Part shown: positions 22,446 to 35,910 of the stretch, piece by piece | Numbering within the stretch: position 1 is the stretch's first letter | Layout: the number at the start of each line of letters is the position of its first letter | Assembly: GCA_008360975.2 (NCBI GenBank) | Contig: CM039180.1 | Coordinates: 15,963,122 to 16,027,121, forward strand | Reading direction: 5' to 3' | From: Lichenostomus cassidix | Taxonomy: Eukaryota > Chordata > Aves > Passeriformes > Meliphagidae | Length of the DNA stretch: 64,000 nt | The notes under the pieces: generated by a model | Database searches by the model: none | Told to the model about the DNA's origin: nothing | The model's input: the letters and a program-made list of their open reading frames with translations, nothing else | Position numbers and translations under genes: made by a program

Positions 22446-25400
22446 TTGATCCAGTCACAGAAAGACGGCCTTTGTTGGTACCAGGCCAGATATCAGTAGC
22501 AGTGAGTCGAGAAAAGCTTTCAAAACTCTCCTGTCTCTTGATTCAGATATGAGTCCCTCAGAGCAAGCAGAAAAGTTTCATTATCATTTTCTGAATCTCA
22601 GGGGAAAGCAGAATTCCAACCTTGTTTTTACAGCAACCAGAAGGAAAAATTTCTATTTCCAGAAAGAACATACATAAGGCCAGGGATGACATGCATAGCA
22701 AGAGGAGGAAAGTCCATCCTGTACATGTACACCCTGAGCTTCCTTGAAACATTCTTAGAGCTTTCTGACATCAATGAGTCATTTGCATCCAATGCATCTA
22801 ATTCAATTGTCATTCTGTGAGGTTGTTTCTACTTCACTATCATCTCAAGAAGAATGAGATGGTGGTTTGTGCTCACTGTATGTAGAGATAGACCTGCTTC
22901 CTTTCCTCATCGTCTTAGAGGGATTTATGGCATGGCTATTTTTCTCCTTAGGATATACCCACACATGTTCAGAAACTGCTTGCAATTTAACTGGTAAAAA
23001 TATTGGTAAGAAAGGGCACCTTCCTTAGACTTTCAGAAGTTTTACAGGGTGACCAAAGAATGGCTTTTTTCACACAGCTCCTTGAGAGGGAGCAAAAAGT
23101 CTCATTAACAAGGATCTCCAGAACTCTGTGAAGCAAAAAAAAAAAAAAGATACTTTTCAAGCTGGGACATTACTAATGCTCTCAAATATGTAGCCAAGGT
23201 TTTCATTCAGGAGAACAAATGGAATCTAATTTCATGGGTGTTTTCAGGAAATAACTTTCTCACCTTCCAAACATAAACATATATTTGTCTTTGATTCTTA
23301 CTATCCAAATTTATTTTATTTGTCAATAAAGTAAATTAATTTTACCCAAGTCAAATGTGTGATGACAACTGGTAAGTGATCTCCCTGTGACAACCCGTGC
23401 ACTTTTCCGTCTTATTTTTTGTCCCATCCTGTTTGAGAAGGCTTAGAGAGTGTCTGGGTTTGGTCTGGCAGCTAGCCAAGACAAACCCATGAACATTTAC
23501 TTTGCTTTCTATTCTGATTTTCTAGGGGAAAGGCAATTGAGCCAAGACATATCCAAGAGCTAATCCAAAGACAATTTTTCTCTACTTTACTATTGTCATG
23601 TGCAGGAATTTTTGTCAAGAAATAGGATTTTTTTCCACTTTGTCAGTCAGTCATAATTTTCAAATATGCTGCAAGGCAGACAAACATATCACTTTGAGGT
23701 ACCAACATGAAACAATATTTATGATTAACAAGTTTGGGTTTACAGATTGAGATGATTGAACAATTATTTTGTATCTGTAGAATTATTACAATGAATCCTT
23801 TGTAAACTCTTTAGTCAGAAAGCCTCTTCAAATTTTGTGATTATCAACACTTCAACACATTTTAGGGTGCCAGAAAAATAGTTTGACTGAAGTAACTGGT
23901 TTTCAAACTAATTAATGCTTGTCACAGACTATATTCTTACAGTAGGTTCCTAAATACTGCTTTCTAAAATCCTTTTTCCCCCCCTATTAACATTTTCCTA
24001 GAATTTTTGCCTTGGAGATTAAAATTTTTCAAGCCTAGCTTAAATCTGCAGTTTGTTTATTTTTCTGCAGTGTTTGAATTAATACCATTTAGTTCTCTGG
24101 AATTTAAGTAGACTGAAATTGACTTCTGTTATAAATTGCCTTATGACTACTTGCTGAAGAACTGTACTGATGAATCAGCTGAACCTAGAAAATTAGAAAT
24201 TGGCAGATATTTATTCTTTATTGAGAGCAGTGCATTTGAGTGTTCCAGGAAAAATTGGTTTTGACTTGGCTGAGCTGTGGAGGTTTGAAAATAATGCCTC
24301 TAAAATATGCCTTGTGCACGGAAACTGAGTTCTTTTAGCATGTCTCACTAGTGTTCTTAGTAAATCAGGTTGCAGTGACACCCAGCAGACAGCCCAGAGT
24401 GCAAGGGAAGCTCAGAGTACTGCTGAAAGACAAGATGGTTCCAAAGACCCTTCCTTATTCAATCTGTATTGGCACACACCCTGACAAGTATGTGCACCAT
24501 GTACTCAAAGGCTTCCCAGACACTGACTGCAATATGCTTTGTTTTAGATCTGCTAACCAACAAAGAAATGCTTTTTCCAGGGTTTTGTGCTTGTGATAGT
24601 TCCAGATGATCTACTTTATTATGCATTTATAATCACATTTATGTTACCTTAATAAAGCAGCTAAAAAGAGCTTACTGGGAGGAGAAAGTGAGATTTTTCC
24701 TTCCCTGAGGGACTTACTGAGCATACTCAAGAGGATCTTGGAGACAGGAGAGTCAGATACAGTCACCAATAAGAGTCTGACACTCATGAAAGGACATTTT
24801 ACAGTGGAGAAAAGGTAGCAAAAATACTTTAGAGGGGTCTAGAAGGGTCTGAGATTGGTGCGACGCAGAAGATGATTGAGTAGGGAAAAGCAAGGATAAC
24901 AGACAAAGGATATCAATCAAATTTCCTTTATTTGAGTATTCTTTACTTAAATAACTAAATATTTGCTTTTTATTTAAAGAAATTATGTCCTTTGAGGGTC
25001 TTAAAATATTTTGGTTTTACAGCAGACTCATTAGATGTGGAAGACACAGTGACATCCACACTGAAACTTTGGTTTTGATCATACCAGATCACAGTTAGAG
25101 CAGAGCAAAAATAGCTGGCATTTTGTGGAAGCTGAAACATGTTAGCATTTCGTTCACAGAATAAAAGGAAATACAATGAATAGTGGGGCCAAAACTCTCT
25201 TTTTGAAATAAGGTAGCATTTATATTTATCAGTGTTTTAAGTGTAGGAAGAGTCAACATTTCATTAAATAAGGTCAGTTATAGAACAGCAGAAAAATAGT
25301 CACAAAATTCTTTCATCAATGCTGCAGGATCACAATAAGGAAAAGCTCACCAAGTGTGACACAAATTAGATTGTGACTGGTTTCACTCTAGCCTATATGA

Positions 25401-25567
25401 CCTCAAGGAAATTGTTCACAGTAACAGAAATTTCTGAAGGTTGTGCTGAAATTTTCAACTACTTTTTTTATTAGATTGATATTTTCCAAAAATTGAAATC
25501 CTTGAAGTGAATGTTTATAGAGTATGAAGTCTTTTAGATCAAATGCACAATGCTTAAAGGGTTTAGA
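22446..25567. other. AT-rich non-coding stretch
   Basis: Nothing recognised except the A14 run at 23135. Confidence 0.6.
23135..23148. repeat. Poly(A) run (14 bases)
   Basis: A14 after AGAACTCTGTGAAGC. There is no visible retroposed gene body upstream. Confidence 0.85.
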
Positions 25568-26055
25568 AAATCACAGAATATTTAGGGTGGGAAGGGCCAT
25601 CTGGAGATCATGCAGTCCAACCCCCCTGCCAAAGCAGGGTCACCTAAAGCAGGTGACACGGGAATGTGTCCAGGTTGGTTTGGAATGTTTCCAGAGAGGG
25701 AGACTCCACAACCTCTCTGGACAGCTGTTCCAGTGCTCTGCCACCCTAAATATAAAGAAGTTCTCCCTCATGTTGAGGTGAAACTTCTTGTGTTTCAGTT
25801 CATGGACATTGCTCCTCATCCTGTCGCTGGCACCACAGAAAAGTCTGGCACCATCCTCGTGGCACCCACCTTTGAGATATTTGTATTGATGAGATCCCCT
25901 CTCAGTCTTCTCTTCTCTAGACTAAATAGGCCAAGCTCCAGCAATCTCTCCTCATGACAGAGATGCTCCAGACCTTTCATCATCTTTATGGCCTCTTCCA
26001 GGCACTCTCTGGTAGTTCCTTGTATTTTACTGAGGAGCTCAGAACTGGAGGAGTT
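25568..26055 (-). mobile_element. CR1 non-LTR retrotransposon, 5'-truncated, with ORF2 C-terminal remnant
   Basis: The 3' terminus begins at TCACAGAATATTTAGGGTGG and is followed by the CR1 block GTCCAACCCCCCTGCCAAAG. Read on the minus strand, about 25880-26050 encodes the end of the CR1 ORF2 protein, including [16 protein letters not shown], a hallmark of the CR1 reverse transcriptase C-terminus. The frame runs on upstream into non-CR1 DNA by chance, which creates a 128-codon open frame (25816-26202) that should not be read as a gene. The 3' UTR (25568-25870) differs from the copy at 17.4 kb (for example GGGTCACCTAAAGCAGGTGA), so the two belong to different CR1 subfamilies. The copy is truncated and inactive. 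Confidence 0.93.
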
Positions 26056-26270
26056 TATGTTATACATTAATCTGTAATAAAATAAAAAATGCTCAGTGAA
26101 GTATGGGCAAGGTAAGGGAACAATATGTTTTCTTTTTTTTCTTACAGTTTGTGAGTTACAAATGAGGTAGACATTTTTTGTTGATAATAATGATCTGAAC
26201 AAGGTTTATTATGGCAACTTTAGTATGGCAGTTATGCAGAAGAGCCTAAAAATGGACTTTCAGAGCTATA

Positions 26271-26312
26271 ATTTCTGTGGTCATAGAGCTCATTTCTGTG
26301 GTCATGGAGCTC
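26271..26312. repeat. 21-base tandem duplication
   Basis: ATTTCTGTGGTCATAGAGCTC is directly followed by the same 21 bases with one change (ATAGAG to ATGGAG), then by the start of a third partial unit (ATTTTC). Confidence 0.95.
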
Positions 26313-26497
26313 ATTTTCCAGTACAAAGGCTTCTGTAAAGACTAAGGATGACATCTATCCCACATGAACCTTATTAAAACATCCTTAAAGAAATGTAGTT
26401 TATTTATGGATTTTGGGAAAGTTCTTGAAATGAGGATAACATTTGTGATCATATAAATATGACACAGATTAAATCTCTTGACAGCTACGCAGTTATT

Positions 26498-26564
26498 AAA
26501 ACAAAACAAACAAAAAAAACCCAACCAACCAAACAAAAAACAAAACAAAGCTAACAAACAAAAC
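26498..26564. repeat. A/C-rich low-complexity tract
   Basis: Mixed CAAA, CAAAA and CCAA units with no G or T for most of its length, broken by GCTAAC near 26550. Confidence 0.9.
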
Positions 26565-29500
26565 TATTATTTTCAAATTTATTCCTCATCAAAAAATTCA
26601 GAAAAAAAATGAAGTACTAACTGTAGAGAACAATTCAAGGGAATTTATCTGAATTTAGTTTTCTATCTGCCTCTCATTTGACTGTATCTTTGTTAGATGG
26701 GTATTTCTTAATCACATTGGCAATGAAAATGCCCAAATTCAGTATGTCAAGAACTATAACAATTTTGCTGGGATGTGTACATCTTTTCCAAGATCCATTT
26801 ATTCATTCTTATGTTGAACTCAAAAATAATTTGATCTCTTAATTTTCCCAAATAACTTCTGACAGTGTAACTACTAAATTTATGTTGCAAAAATCTCCTG
26901 AAGGTATTAAGACTTTTCTCATTTTTAGTCATGATAATTCATTTTTGCCTAAAAAGATTAGGATTCTTGGGTCACTAAATTATTTTCCATTTCCCTTATC
27001 TATGATAAAAGCACTTTATAAATTGATATCTGTAAGCTTTCTGGTTTTACTGAAAATATGCTGGACATAGAGCATACCTTGATCATACTGTCTTTCTTCT
27101 GGTTTCTGATACACCACCTTTTTGGAAACATCATCAAATCTTAATGAAACATATGTGTACATATCCTTTTCTGCTTGGAAATTTTCTGTAGTGCTGGCTA
27201 GATAAATTCTCTGAATGGTTCTTCGGAACAGGCACATCAGAAAAGTGGAGACTAATGCATGCTGACCTGCCATATGGGCAGGATTTCACTGAAACCCTTT
27301 TTTTCTTCTTATGAGACATACATACAAATCCCAGAAGCTATGTACACAGTTTTGTGTTTAATAACATAGTGCAGCATACTGTTCACAAAAGTATGTAGGC
27401 ACAGATGAATCATGAACATAAACAGAGGGAGACAGATTGTATACATTGAGCCTCTGTGTCTAACTCTCACACCAAGCACAGTGGATGCCAGTCCTTACGC
27501 CTGCGGCAGCAACAACCCTCAGAACCTCTACCCTGGGCCTCAGAAGCATCTTATTAACCCCAAAAGAGCCACAGATTCTGTATTACCTGCTGTAAGTCTC
27601 TCCTCTGGAGACACCTGCAGACTCCCTGTCTCCTGGGCCTTCAGCATGGAAATAATCTTTGCTGCAACCCTGAGCAGCTTTATCAGCTTCCCTTGAGTTA
27701 CGCTCACGGGCTCTGCTCCTCACCTTGTCACTCACAGCAGGGTGACAGTATCAAAGCTGGTAAATTTTGTTGTGCAATCAGCTGCTGTGTTGCAGACAGA
27801 CACAACAAATTCTCTGCTGAAGGAGTTTGAACAGGGGGCCAAAAACTACAGTTAGTAAGAGAAGACAGATTTTTTTAAAGATGGAGAGAGTGGATAGGAC
27901 ACTACAGAGACAAAGGAGGAGGAATGTGCAGAAACATAATAGCCAGAAGACACCAATGACAGAAGTAATCTTTAGACTGTAAAAGGATGAGACAAGAAGG
28001 GCTCGAGGGGGATATATTTTTTAGAAAGAGCAAACAAAATCCCAAAGAAATGGAGCAGAGCCGTCCATCCTGTGCATTTGTGGAAAAAAAACAGCACAAC
28101 ATTCCCTCTTTCTGCTAACATCTGGTCACAAAAGGAAGCCAAGAACCAGTCAAAGAAGAGCATTTCACTGGCAAACACATGCCAGAATTCTTGCTATCAC
28201 TATCATACAGCACTGGTCCATGTCTCAGGCAGAGATTTAATGACTATGTAACTTGAAGAAAATAAATGTACACAAGGGTGCTTATTTCCCCCCCAAAATT
28301 GTGGGGTTTGAGATGAAACAAAGAATTTCAACTGAGAAAGAAGAAAAACTCTTAATGTTGTGTAGTCACATTCAAAATGTTTCTCTACATGGAGCCTTTG
28401 GCTGAAGACTCCAAGAAGGGCTGGAGATCCCTAGATGATGTGGTGGAATTGCCTCCCCTCAGCACACACATGACGTTTAAATATCCAGCCAGCCACAAGA
28501 TGTCAGCACACTCAACGGGAATTCTTACAAAACCTAAAATCTGTATAAATGGGGTATTTCTGCGTCACACATCTCTCTTCCTGCTATTAATGGCAAAAAG
28601 AAAAAGATGTTTCTGAGGAGTTACATGAAATTTCACATTCGGGCTCTGCCTTCAAAGTGGAAATACCTGATCTATCATGGTCTGACCATAGTACCTTAAT
28701 GAGAGTAAAATGCTGAGACAGAACAGAGAACATGGTTTTCTCTTCCCATTCTGAAACCAAAGGATGTTGGACAAGCTCATAATAAAATAGCTCATAAACA
28801 CTTTAAAATAGCTCATAAAAGCTTAAAAAATATTCAGTAACAGAAAGTAAGCTCTGGCCAGCTGCTTAGATGTTTTAGACTGCACACTCAGTCTTGAAAT
28901 CCTGCTTCAGTACCTCTCCAGAAATTACTTCAACTCGATAAAGTGTCCAGATACCTGTTTCATGGCCTTCATCGTCACAATATCTATAAACCCTTAAATA
29001 CAAATTGTACAGGTGTACTCTGGCTTGTGTGTTAAGTACCATAAGTGGAGACCATAAGGGATGTGGGCACAGCACAAAATACATTAATCATGTCCACTTC
29101 CTTTCAAAAATAGTTCAGACTCAAGATGTCATGATATCAGTAGTCTTTTGCAATTTGTATACTGATCAAAATATTCAGCTAGTTATTCCTACTACTGCAT
29201 TCTTATCTACAAATATTCAAGTTTCACCTTGGGCAGAAAAATGCCTGGAACCTTCCTGGAGAATATAGTCAGAATTCCATCTATGTTACTTGAATTCTTT
29301 CAGCACATCAATGTAGCCACAGCAGATGGTATATGAGAGGCTTTCTGGGGAGATTGGGGTAGCTAGATTCTCTCATCCTGACCTCCATATTAGGTAAATT
29401 AGTAGTCAAAATATACAACTAAGTTAGTGGCATCTGGATAAATACAAGCTACTTGGAAAGACCAGCATGCCTCCTGTAGAGGAGAGTTCTGTAACGTGGG

Positions 29501-29619
29501 TATTTTGGGGGTTTTTTTTGACAAAGTCATTAAATATGAAAATAAGAATGATTTAGTTGATATAGTCTATCTGTATGTCCAAAAGACTTGACAATGCCAC
29601 CTGTCACGCCTTTTAAAGA
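26565..29619. other. Non-coding stretch
   Basis: Bases 27440-27750 are GC-richer than the flanks and hold a 94-codon frame with no recognised domain. A 15-base motif AAAATAGCTCATAAA occurs twice near 28784-28819. Confidence 0.55.
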
Positions 29620-29738
29620 AAATCATAGAATCTTAGAATAATAAAATATGCCAAGTTGGAAGGCACCCATGAGGATGATTGAGTCCAACCCCTGGCCCTG
29701 CACAGGACACCCCAAGGATCACACTGTGTCTCTATGGT
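29620..29738 (-). mobile_element. CR1 3' end, short fragment
   Basis: The + strand shows AATCATAGAATCTTAGAATA, the reversed CR1 3' octamer repeat, then AGTTGGAAGGCACCCATGAG and the block GAGTCCAACCCCTGGCCCTG, typical of a CR1 subfamily 3' UTR. Similarity stops near 29738. There an older plus-strand CR1/L3-like ORF2 relic begins, so this is a very short copy (about 120 bases) abutting or inserted into the older element. Confidence 0.87.
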
Positions 29739-29744
29739 CTTTTA

Positions 29745-30405
29745 CAGGGGGCTGAGGTGAGACTTGTGCTTTACAGTGACTTCATGCAAGTCCTAGAAAA
29801 GGCATTTTGTAGGGAGCTTGGCAAGTTTGCTGTTAATACTAAATTATTCAGAATAGGAAAAATGCAGACTGACTGTGAAGAATTGCTGCAGAAACTCATG
29901 AGGCTGATTGGGCAATAATATGGCAGATGAAATGCAGTGCAGAAAAATGTAAAGTGATGCACAAGAGGAGAAAACCCACAAATTCACATATAAAATGATG
30001 AGCTCCAAGCTAAGTGCTACCTCTCAGAAGAAAAATCTTGAGATAATGAGAGTTAGCTCCACAAATATGTCAGTCCTATGCTGAATAACAAAAAAAAGAC
30101 AAAAAAAAAAAAACCAAACCCAAATCAAATGTTAGTAACTCTTAGGAAAAAAAATAGAACAAAACAGAGAACAAGGTAATTCTCAGCTGAATAAATCATG
30201 AATCAAATATAAAACAAGTTCTGGCCTCTCTCCCATTATCCTCCCATATTCAAAAGGATATAGCAGAATTTGAAATTATTATCAAAATAATTGAAGCAAC
30301 AATAATTATTAAAGGTAAGGATTTATTTCCAAGTGGCAAAACTGAGGCATATAGAGTCAGCTAAGACTCTTCTATCTAGAGAAGAACTAAACTACAAGGA
30401 AGAGT
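29745..30405 (+). mobile_element. Ancient CR1/L3-like non-LTR retrotransposon, ORF2 3' relic
   Basis: In the forward direction about 29812-29915 translates to GKFAVNTKLFRIGKMQTDCE and onward (EELLQKLMRLIGQ). This resembles the stretch just after the catalytic FADD box of CR1/L3 reverse transcriptases (pattern KFADDTKLF..V....DCE.LQ.DL..L..W). Here the two aspartates of the box are no longer present (AVNT), so the enzyme is dead. After the stop at 29916 the similarity continues at the DNA level through AAATGTAAAGTGATGCACA, AAATGTTAGTAACTCTTAGG and AAAAGGATATAGCAGAATTT to a last faint stretch near 30405 (GACTCTTCTATCTAGAGAAG). These match the order of blocks in amniote L3-like CR1 elements recalled from general knowledge. 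Stops, an A-rich expansion at 30090-30112 and heavy divergence indicate great age. Orientation is opposite to the other CR1 copies. Confidence 0.72.
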
Positions 30406-33400
30406 AAACATGTCCATAAACTCACAGAAAGGCTGAGCTGAGAGATGACCCCCAGCTGGATGGCCCTTTCTGACTGACATAGTACAGCCATTCCACTGTG
30501 CTGCTCACATTCTGGCCAACAGGTAATATGAACTAATAAGAAGCATTTTGGCTATTAATTTAGCTATTGGCTAGTATCACCTCCAGAGCTTTTATTATCT
30601 GTGATGCTGCCATTTATCAAGCGCATTTTGATTAGTAAATTCACTTTTTTGGAAGAAAATAAGTAGAAAGCTTTTGAGAACAAAGATTAGGAATAATATA
30701 GTGATGGTATTACTCATATTATAAAATAGAATAATTATATCTATAATCTGGTAATATGCCCATCTTAATCATTACCCAGGTAAAAGTCTAATTGAAATTA
30801 ATGAACATTTTCCCAGAGGAATGGTTTCAGGATTCTCTTCTATATAGATTATTTATATCATGTTCATCACCATAGTTTCTGAATCCATTCCAGTAGTACA
30901 TTAAGCAATGTGACTAACATCTGTCACATGTTTTTTTCTTCAGTCTCTCTCCAGGGAGATAAATATATGCAGTAGAGTTTCTTGTATCCAAAAGGAATTT
31001 TGCCAGGTGAAGAGAGGAAGAGAAGATAAAAAAATCAAGGTGGGGAAAATATTCGGGGGTTTTTTTTTTTCTATTAATATACAATTTGCTTTATATTTAT
31101 ATTAGTGAAATCATGGGGGAAAATATGCACTGCATTTAGACCTTGCTATTTCAATTTTCAGCCTTGCTTTTGAGTATGACCTTGGTGCTGAATTAAGCTG
31201 CAAGTAAAATGAAGTTATATCCATTAATTTGACTCACTTTCTTTTCTGAACTAACAGTGGTAATCAGAAGACAAAAGAAAACTATGAATCATGTTTTGTT
31301 AATGCAGAAGAAAAGACAAAATGTCACCGATCATGAAGTACTAACAATTTTTCAACGATGATAATTGAATGGTGTCTAGTTACTAAGAAACGATGGTAAC
31401 ATTTTAAAATATTTAATTACTTTAAATTACAACTGATTTGCAAAATAAAATATTTCATATACATGGATTAATTAACAAAATTTGCAGTGAAGTTTAACAA
31501 AACAGTACCATTCACTGTTTGACTTGGAATATATCTGCATAATTTTTGAGCCATCCTTTTATAGACTGATATGTAATTTTCTTTGCAAACTTCAAGATAT
31601 ATTTTTCAAGGAGCAGTTACTATGACCAAAATCTGCATTTTACAGATGTAGTCAGTAGAATACAAAATTACTCACTTAGTGAAAAATTGAGCTAATGCTA
31701 AATTCATGGTTGCCATTGGACCATATGGCCTCCCCAAACAAAAGAACAAAACAAAAGTAATTAATAATAGACTAACATGGTTTGAAAGCCCTCCATTTAA
31801 TTTTTTTTTAGAGTTCACTATAAAAGTGGCTTCTCCTTCTTTATTTAGAGAAGTACAGGGATTGCAATCTTACCAGCAGATAAGACGAGGGTGCAAATAA
31901 CCATCCCATCTTGGATGTGACCTTGGCTGCGCCCTTCCAATTAAGATATTCAAAACCAAAGGATCATTTCCAGGAAGTGTATATGGGCTATCAACTGGTA
32001 GTATTCTACAGCCCATAAAATTATGAATGGCATGTTCATTATTGTGCTGGAGAGTTCAGGGAAGTATCTTAAGAATGTACCCCAGCAGCACACAGACAAA
32101 ACCAGTTCCTACACTGGATTGTCAGGCTTTTGTTAAAGACCTTGATGAAATATCGAGCTGTTTAGTTCTGTAATATTAAAGGAAGCTTGGTCCTGCTATT
32201 ATTAAATAGGTCTTCCTTTTCTCAGCGACAGACTTCCCATTCTAGCTAATGATAGCAAACACATCTGAATATTTATTATGTGTTGAAAGCACAAATGTTG
32301 GATAGAGACAGAATATAATAATGCCTTTTATTTTTCTTGAGGGGATCTGTCTTGGTGTTCTAAGTGCCACAGATAAAAGCAGCAATAAAAAAAAAGGAAA
32401 AAGAAGAAATGAATATCTCAAAATAACAAAGCATTACTGACTAAAGGCTAAAATCATCTTAATGCATCAGGCTGAAAGCCATCCAAAAGTGACCTATGAG
32501 AGCATCCTGTAAAATTACAACCCTGTGCCTTTGCCAGAAGCAAACCTTCCTTAAGCCTTAGGCTGCAAAGGTGAATTTTTCCAGAGCTTGGCTCTAGAAA
32601 TAGTTCATATCTCCTATGAGGGTTAAAAGGTATAGAGAGTGCCAGCATTTCTGCAAGAGGTGGAAGTTGCGTAATAAAACCACTGACTATGGATCTGAGA
32701 CTATACCTCATTTTCTTTGTGTCATTTAGTACGGCTATGTGCTAAACGAGATCAGAATTATTCATGCTGATGAATACCTAAGGAATTGCCCTATGGCAGA
32801 TCTGCATATTGTGTGTGCCAGATACACAAGAGTTAGACATGCAGTTTAACTGGGTCTAGTGACCTTTAGAATCATGCCTGTTTTTTATTCATGAATCATC
32901 ACTTTGTTTAGGAGGCAGTTAATGTTCATTCAGATTTCTAGCCTTTGCTGACCCCCTTCCAGCCTAAGTCCCTTATTGCAGCAGATGAATGTTCTGAGGT
33001 AAACCTAAGCCAAGGTACGAAGTGGCAAGTTGTAGCTATTTAGTGACTATTTTATTTAAATATTCACAATGAGCTTAAACACCACACACACACACTTGAA
33101 TTGTAATCACAGACTTATCTGTAGCAGCAACAGGGAAAATATTTTCCTGCAAGCTTTGATAGTGTCTCCAAAATGTAATTGATTTATTTTAGATGAAAAT
33201 GGACAGTGAAAGACCAAATGTCTCCCTAGTCCGTTTCCCTGGTGAGGAGAGTGCTCTGGTCAAAATCTGATTGTCAGGATTTGATATTTCTTCCAAAGGA
33301 CAATTCTTGCCAGACAAATTACCTGTTGATTTTGGCCCTCTGGCACTACTTTTTTCTAAACTAGACAAAAATTATTTTGAGCAAAAAGAAGCACCAGGTG

Positions 33401-35910
33401 CAAACATCTTTGCCATTTATTTCCTTATTTCTCCTTCAGCTTTGAATCTTTAATTCCTTTCCTGTTCTGTATGCCCATATAATCTCTTCCCACTCTCTTT
33501 TCCTCTTGCTGTTGTCATTCTTTTACTTTGTTTGTACAAACAGCATTTATTTTGTTTTCAATTTGCACTTCTTGTGTTCACTGCATTCCTTTGACAGAAG
33601 GCATCCTGCTCTCTGTCTTGCTCCCCATTGACCTCCCTCCCTCTTTTTAAGTTTCTCGTCCCTTTACTTTCAATGTGACTATCTCTTTGTATACTCTCCA
33701 GTATATTCTTTGAGTGTATGTGTGCATATAGAACAGACAATCCCATCTTTTATCACAATCTTTAAGCTGCACAGAGCTTCCAGCTCTTGATCTCCTTATC
33801 TCACACATTCTGTGCCATGTTTTTATGCTGTGATTAATAAAAAGTCTGTGTTGGAGGCTTTTAGCTATATAATAGCAAACAAACCAAAACTTTGTTTCAT
33901 TGGGGTTTTTGTTGTTTTTTACAGGACCATTAAACAGTTAACAAACTATCAACTCCCATGTGGCTTCTAATCAATAACTGACTGAAACCTTAGATTTTCT
34001 GACGGTGTCTTGACCTTTTGAGTAGCAGCCATCCTTGTGGCAACCCATCCAAATTTCTTGCCTAACACATGTTCTTGTTGAATTACAGAGTCCCTTCCTT
34101 TCCACGTTCTTCCAAGGGCACTAGCTGTTGGTATGAGTGATCCATATGATGAGGCTTAAGACAGTCAGGGAACTGAGCTGAGCTGAGCTGCCATATCACT
34201 GTGCCTGGGGGATGAGACAGCCCTATAGCAATCACCTTTAGGCAGTCAGTATATAGTGGACAGGAAGTTATAACACCTTTACCGGAATCAGGCCAAAACA
34301 CAATATGTACATGGCAGTATTCTAGTCAGGTTCTTCCCCAAAATACCTAGATCTGGGGAAGATGGTAAAGTATTTCACTTCCCAGTGACTTTCATCCCTA
34401 GTATTTGTTTGCTGCCTTAGCAACAAGGCATCAGAATTTATTTTTGAAAGCTGAGGTAAACACTGGCAATAATAAGACTTAAGTTTTTAGAGCTTTTTTC
34501 AAACAAAATCCATCATATCTGTCTTTGCTTAGAATCCAGTTAGACCTTTGTATGTATATTTATTGATGACCTGTATGGAATAATAGCATTAAGATGACAA
34601 ACATAATTCTCTTTGCTCAACTAGTAAAAAAAAGCAAAATGCTTTCATCCAAACGTCAAATACATAATTTGGATAAATCCACGAGGGTAATGTTCACTCT
34701 CTGCAATAGACCATCTGGCACAGAAGACAGTGTGCCAATTAATATAGATGGAATGACTGTTAGCACTACAGATAGTAAATATTTCAGGCTAATCTTTTTT
34801 GTCATTTATCAGCTACACTCATCCTTCAAAATTTGCGGTCAGAGTCTCCAGCATGTTGAAACAGATCGATCACATTCAGATTTTTACTATCATGCAAAAC
34901 CTTTGCTTTCTTTTAAATTCTTCTGTAGTCCTGGTTTCCACTGTTTGTATGAGGGTGAAAGATGATTATGAAGCAGCAGCACAGTTAGCAGCATTATTTG
35001 GCTGAGTTGTATGCCTTTCCCATTAATGTATATGTATTGCCTTGCTATTGTTATGATTAATCCAAAGGTTGTGATTCACCTTTTCTTCTCTAAGGAAAAG
35101 GTAAATATAGTTTGAGGGATACAACCCTAATGGCTATTACAGAAGAGAGAATAATACTATGTTTGCAATATTAACTATCAAGTTGATGTTGAGAAGGCTG
35201 GGTCAACTGTGCCTCTCACCTAAAATAATTTGCCATGACTGTATTTCAGTTATATTTTTGAGAGACTTGGGAAGTTCTTTTATAATACTCAGGAATTATT
35301 CTTTTAACAGTACTCAAAGAAAGTTTTTGAATGTTAATTTGTTTTCCAGAGACATTTGATAAAGCTGTAAACAAAGCTGTATAGGAGCCAAGTAAACTAT
35401 TCTCCAGACAATGTTCAGAATGCTTCAGAAACATCTTTTGAATCTTACCCTTTAATGTTGGAAACTTAGTAATGAAGCATTCAAAACCTTTCTCATTATA
35501 ATACAATACCAGCAGTAAAACAGTGTGATGGTGGAAGTAGCAGATCAGGATTCTTTTTTAGTTTTCAGGCCATCATCTAGCAGCCTAAAAGAAAAAGTGA
35601 AAAAAGAAGAAAATTATCAAAACACAACTGGTTTTATTCGTTTATTTTCTAGTTGCCTTTAAAGGTGTAGAAAGACAGGCAGAAACTTTGCATATTACTC
35701 ATATGGAAACTTGGAGAATGCATACAGAGCAGTGCAGATTGAGGCTCTGCAATGAGATCAGGGAAGGGTTTTTTGAAGACGGCTTCAGCACTTCTCCCAT
35801 CTGACCACATTCTCCATTGCATCACAGTAAGCATTCAACACATTATGAAAAAAGGATATTTTCTTAAGTATCAGGATTGAAACATACCTTCATGAATATG
35901 AATAACACAG
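30406..35910. other. AT-rich non-coding stretch
   Basis: No element recognised. The 123-codon frame at 34594-34965 shows no family. A short (GAGCT)n run, three units, lies near 34173-34188. Confidence 0.6.
33083..33095. repeat. Short (CA)n
   Basis: About six CA units flanked by AAACAC and TTGAAT. Confidence 0.9.

Noticed and set aside
25816..26202. 128-codon minus-strand open frame as a gene
   Set aside because: Its C-terminal half is CR1 ORF2 ([11 protein letters not shown]) and its N-terminal half is chance extension into flanking DNA.
29679..29918. 79-codon open frame with RT-like residues as a gene
   Set aside because: A run-through from the short minus-strand CR1 fragment into the old CR1/L3-like relic; lacks the catalytic aspartates and most of the protein.
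34594..34965. 123-codon open frame
   Set aside because: Considered as a retroelement endonuclease or other domain, but no motif fits.
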